This document shows, piece after piece, positions 5,073 to 5,481 of a DNA stretch of 5,481 nt. Below the pieces are notes generated by a model. That model did no database searches. It was given only the letters and a program-made list of their open reading frames with translations, and had not been told where the DNA came from. The position numbers and the translations under genes are program-made. The stretch's first letter is position 1. Each line of letters starts with the position of its first letter. The stretch spans positions 1 through 5,481 of the forward strand of contig JAFARH010000035.1 of NCBI GenBank assembly GCA_019245555.1, read 5' to 3'. The DNA is from Betaproteobacteria bacterium (GTDB lineage: Bacteria > Pseudomonadota > Gammaproteobacteria > Burkholderiales > SG8-39).

Positions 5073-5481
5073 ATCCGTCGGCGATTGAGTTCTCGAGAAT
5101 GCCGACCTTGTCGATTTCGATCTCGACCTTGTCGCCGGGCTTCATCCAGATCGGCGGGTTGCGGCGGGCACCGACGCCGCCGGGCGTGCCGGTGACGAGC
5201 ACGTCGCCCGGCACGAGCGTGGTCCACGTCGAGACGTACTCGATGATCTTCGGGATCTTGAAGATCATCTGCTCGGTGGTGGCGTGCTGCATGCGCTCGC
5301 CGTTCAGGCGGCACGAGAGCGTCATCTTGGTGTTCGGCGGGATCTCGTCCGCGGTCACCATCCACGGCCCGAAGCCGCCGGTCTGCGCGAAATTCTTGCC
5401 GGCAGTCCACTGGATCGTGTGGCGCTGCCAGTCGCGCACCGAGCCGTCGTTGTAGCAGCTGTAGCCGGCGATGTGGCTCCA
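5071..5481 (-). CDS. Fumarylacetoacetate hydrolase (FAH) family protein, C-terminal part (5' end outside window)
   Basis: The last 136 residues of an FAH-family enzyme; the frame stays open to the window edge at 5481, so the N-terminus and some metal ligands lie outside. The visible part begins WSHIAGYSCYNDGSVRDWQ, the usual AGYxxxNDxSxRDxQ core (fragment residues 5-19). It continues with GKNF (28-31) carrying the conserved lysine, GGFGPWMVTADEI (35-47), the ligand-loop signature VTGTPGGVG (96-104), and the C-terminal strand PGDKVEIEI (115-123) with VGILEN (126-131). Family members hydrolyse, hydrate, isomerise or decarboxylate beta-keto or 2-keto acids formed in aromatic ring cleavage, with Mg or Mn. 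The specific reaction is unresolved. An internal GTG at 5439 lies within the conserved core and is not a credible start. The stop codon TAA (5073-5071) shares two bases with the repeat at 5000-5072. Confidence 0.92.
   Translation of the reverse strand, partial: WSHIAGYSCYNDGSVRDWQRHTIQWTAGKNFAQTGGFGPWMVTADEIPPNTKMTLSCRLNGERMQHATTEQMIFKIPKIIEYVSTWTTLVPGDVLVTGTPGGVGARRNPPIWMKPGDKVEIEIDKVGILENSIADG

Overview
The window looks like chromosomal DNA from a GC-rich betaproteobacterium, probably of the order Burkholderiales. The best clue is an orphan tripartite-tricarboxylate-type periplasmic binding protein (Bug/TctC family, greatly expanded in that order) next to catabolic hydrolases. The organism call is inference from gene content; nothing here fixes genus or species.

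Layout. (1) Positions 1-1055, + strand: three small genes on DNA that looks less GC-rich than the rest. They are an 81-aa helix-turn-helix-like protein, a 65-aa basic protein of unknown function, and a stand-alone CheY-like receiver. The gaps around them carry copies of TGTCCGC/GCGGACA, including a perfect 9-bp hairpin at 1063-1087. (2) Positions 1149-2591, + strand: a two-gene operon of exported proteins, a Bug/TctC binding protein and a GlcG/HbpS-like (haem-degrading fold) protein, 12 nt apart with a strong ribosome binding site between them. (3) Positions 2584-5481, - strand: a four-gene catabolic block read right to left. It holds a fumarylacetoacetate-hydrolase (FAH) family enzyme (5' end outside the window), an NTF2-like/DUF4440 protein, an ACMSD-like metal-dependent amidohydrolase/decarboxylase, and an epoxide-hydrolase-like alpha/beta hydrolase. 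The last gene overlaps the end of the GlcG-like gene by 8 bp, stop to stop.

How the genes may work together (inference): FAH-family enzymes, ACMSD-family decarboxylases and alpha/beta hydrolases recur in pathways that break down aromatic acids and their ring-cleavage products. The Bug protein could capture an organic acid in the periplasm, but no membrane subunits (TctA/TctB) are present. The actual substrate cannot be read from the sequence.

The most interesting non-coding structure is a 73-bp element at 5000-5072 between the FAH and NTF2-like genes. It consists of two inverted copies of a short palindrome, differing by one compensated base pair, with a smaller hairpin between them. It has the architecture of a REP doublet (REPIN), fills nearly the whole gap, and contributes part of the FAH stop codon. 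I see no clear sign of an undescribed defence or mobile system, and no transposase, integrase, tRNA, rRNA or CRISPR array.
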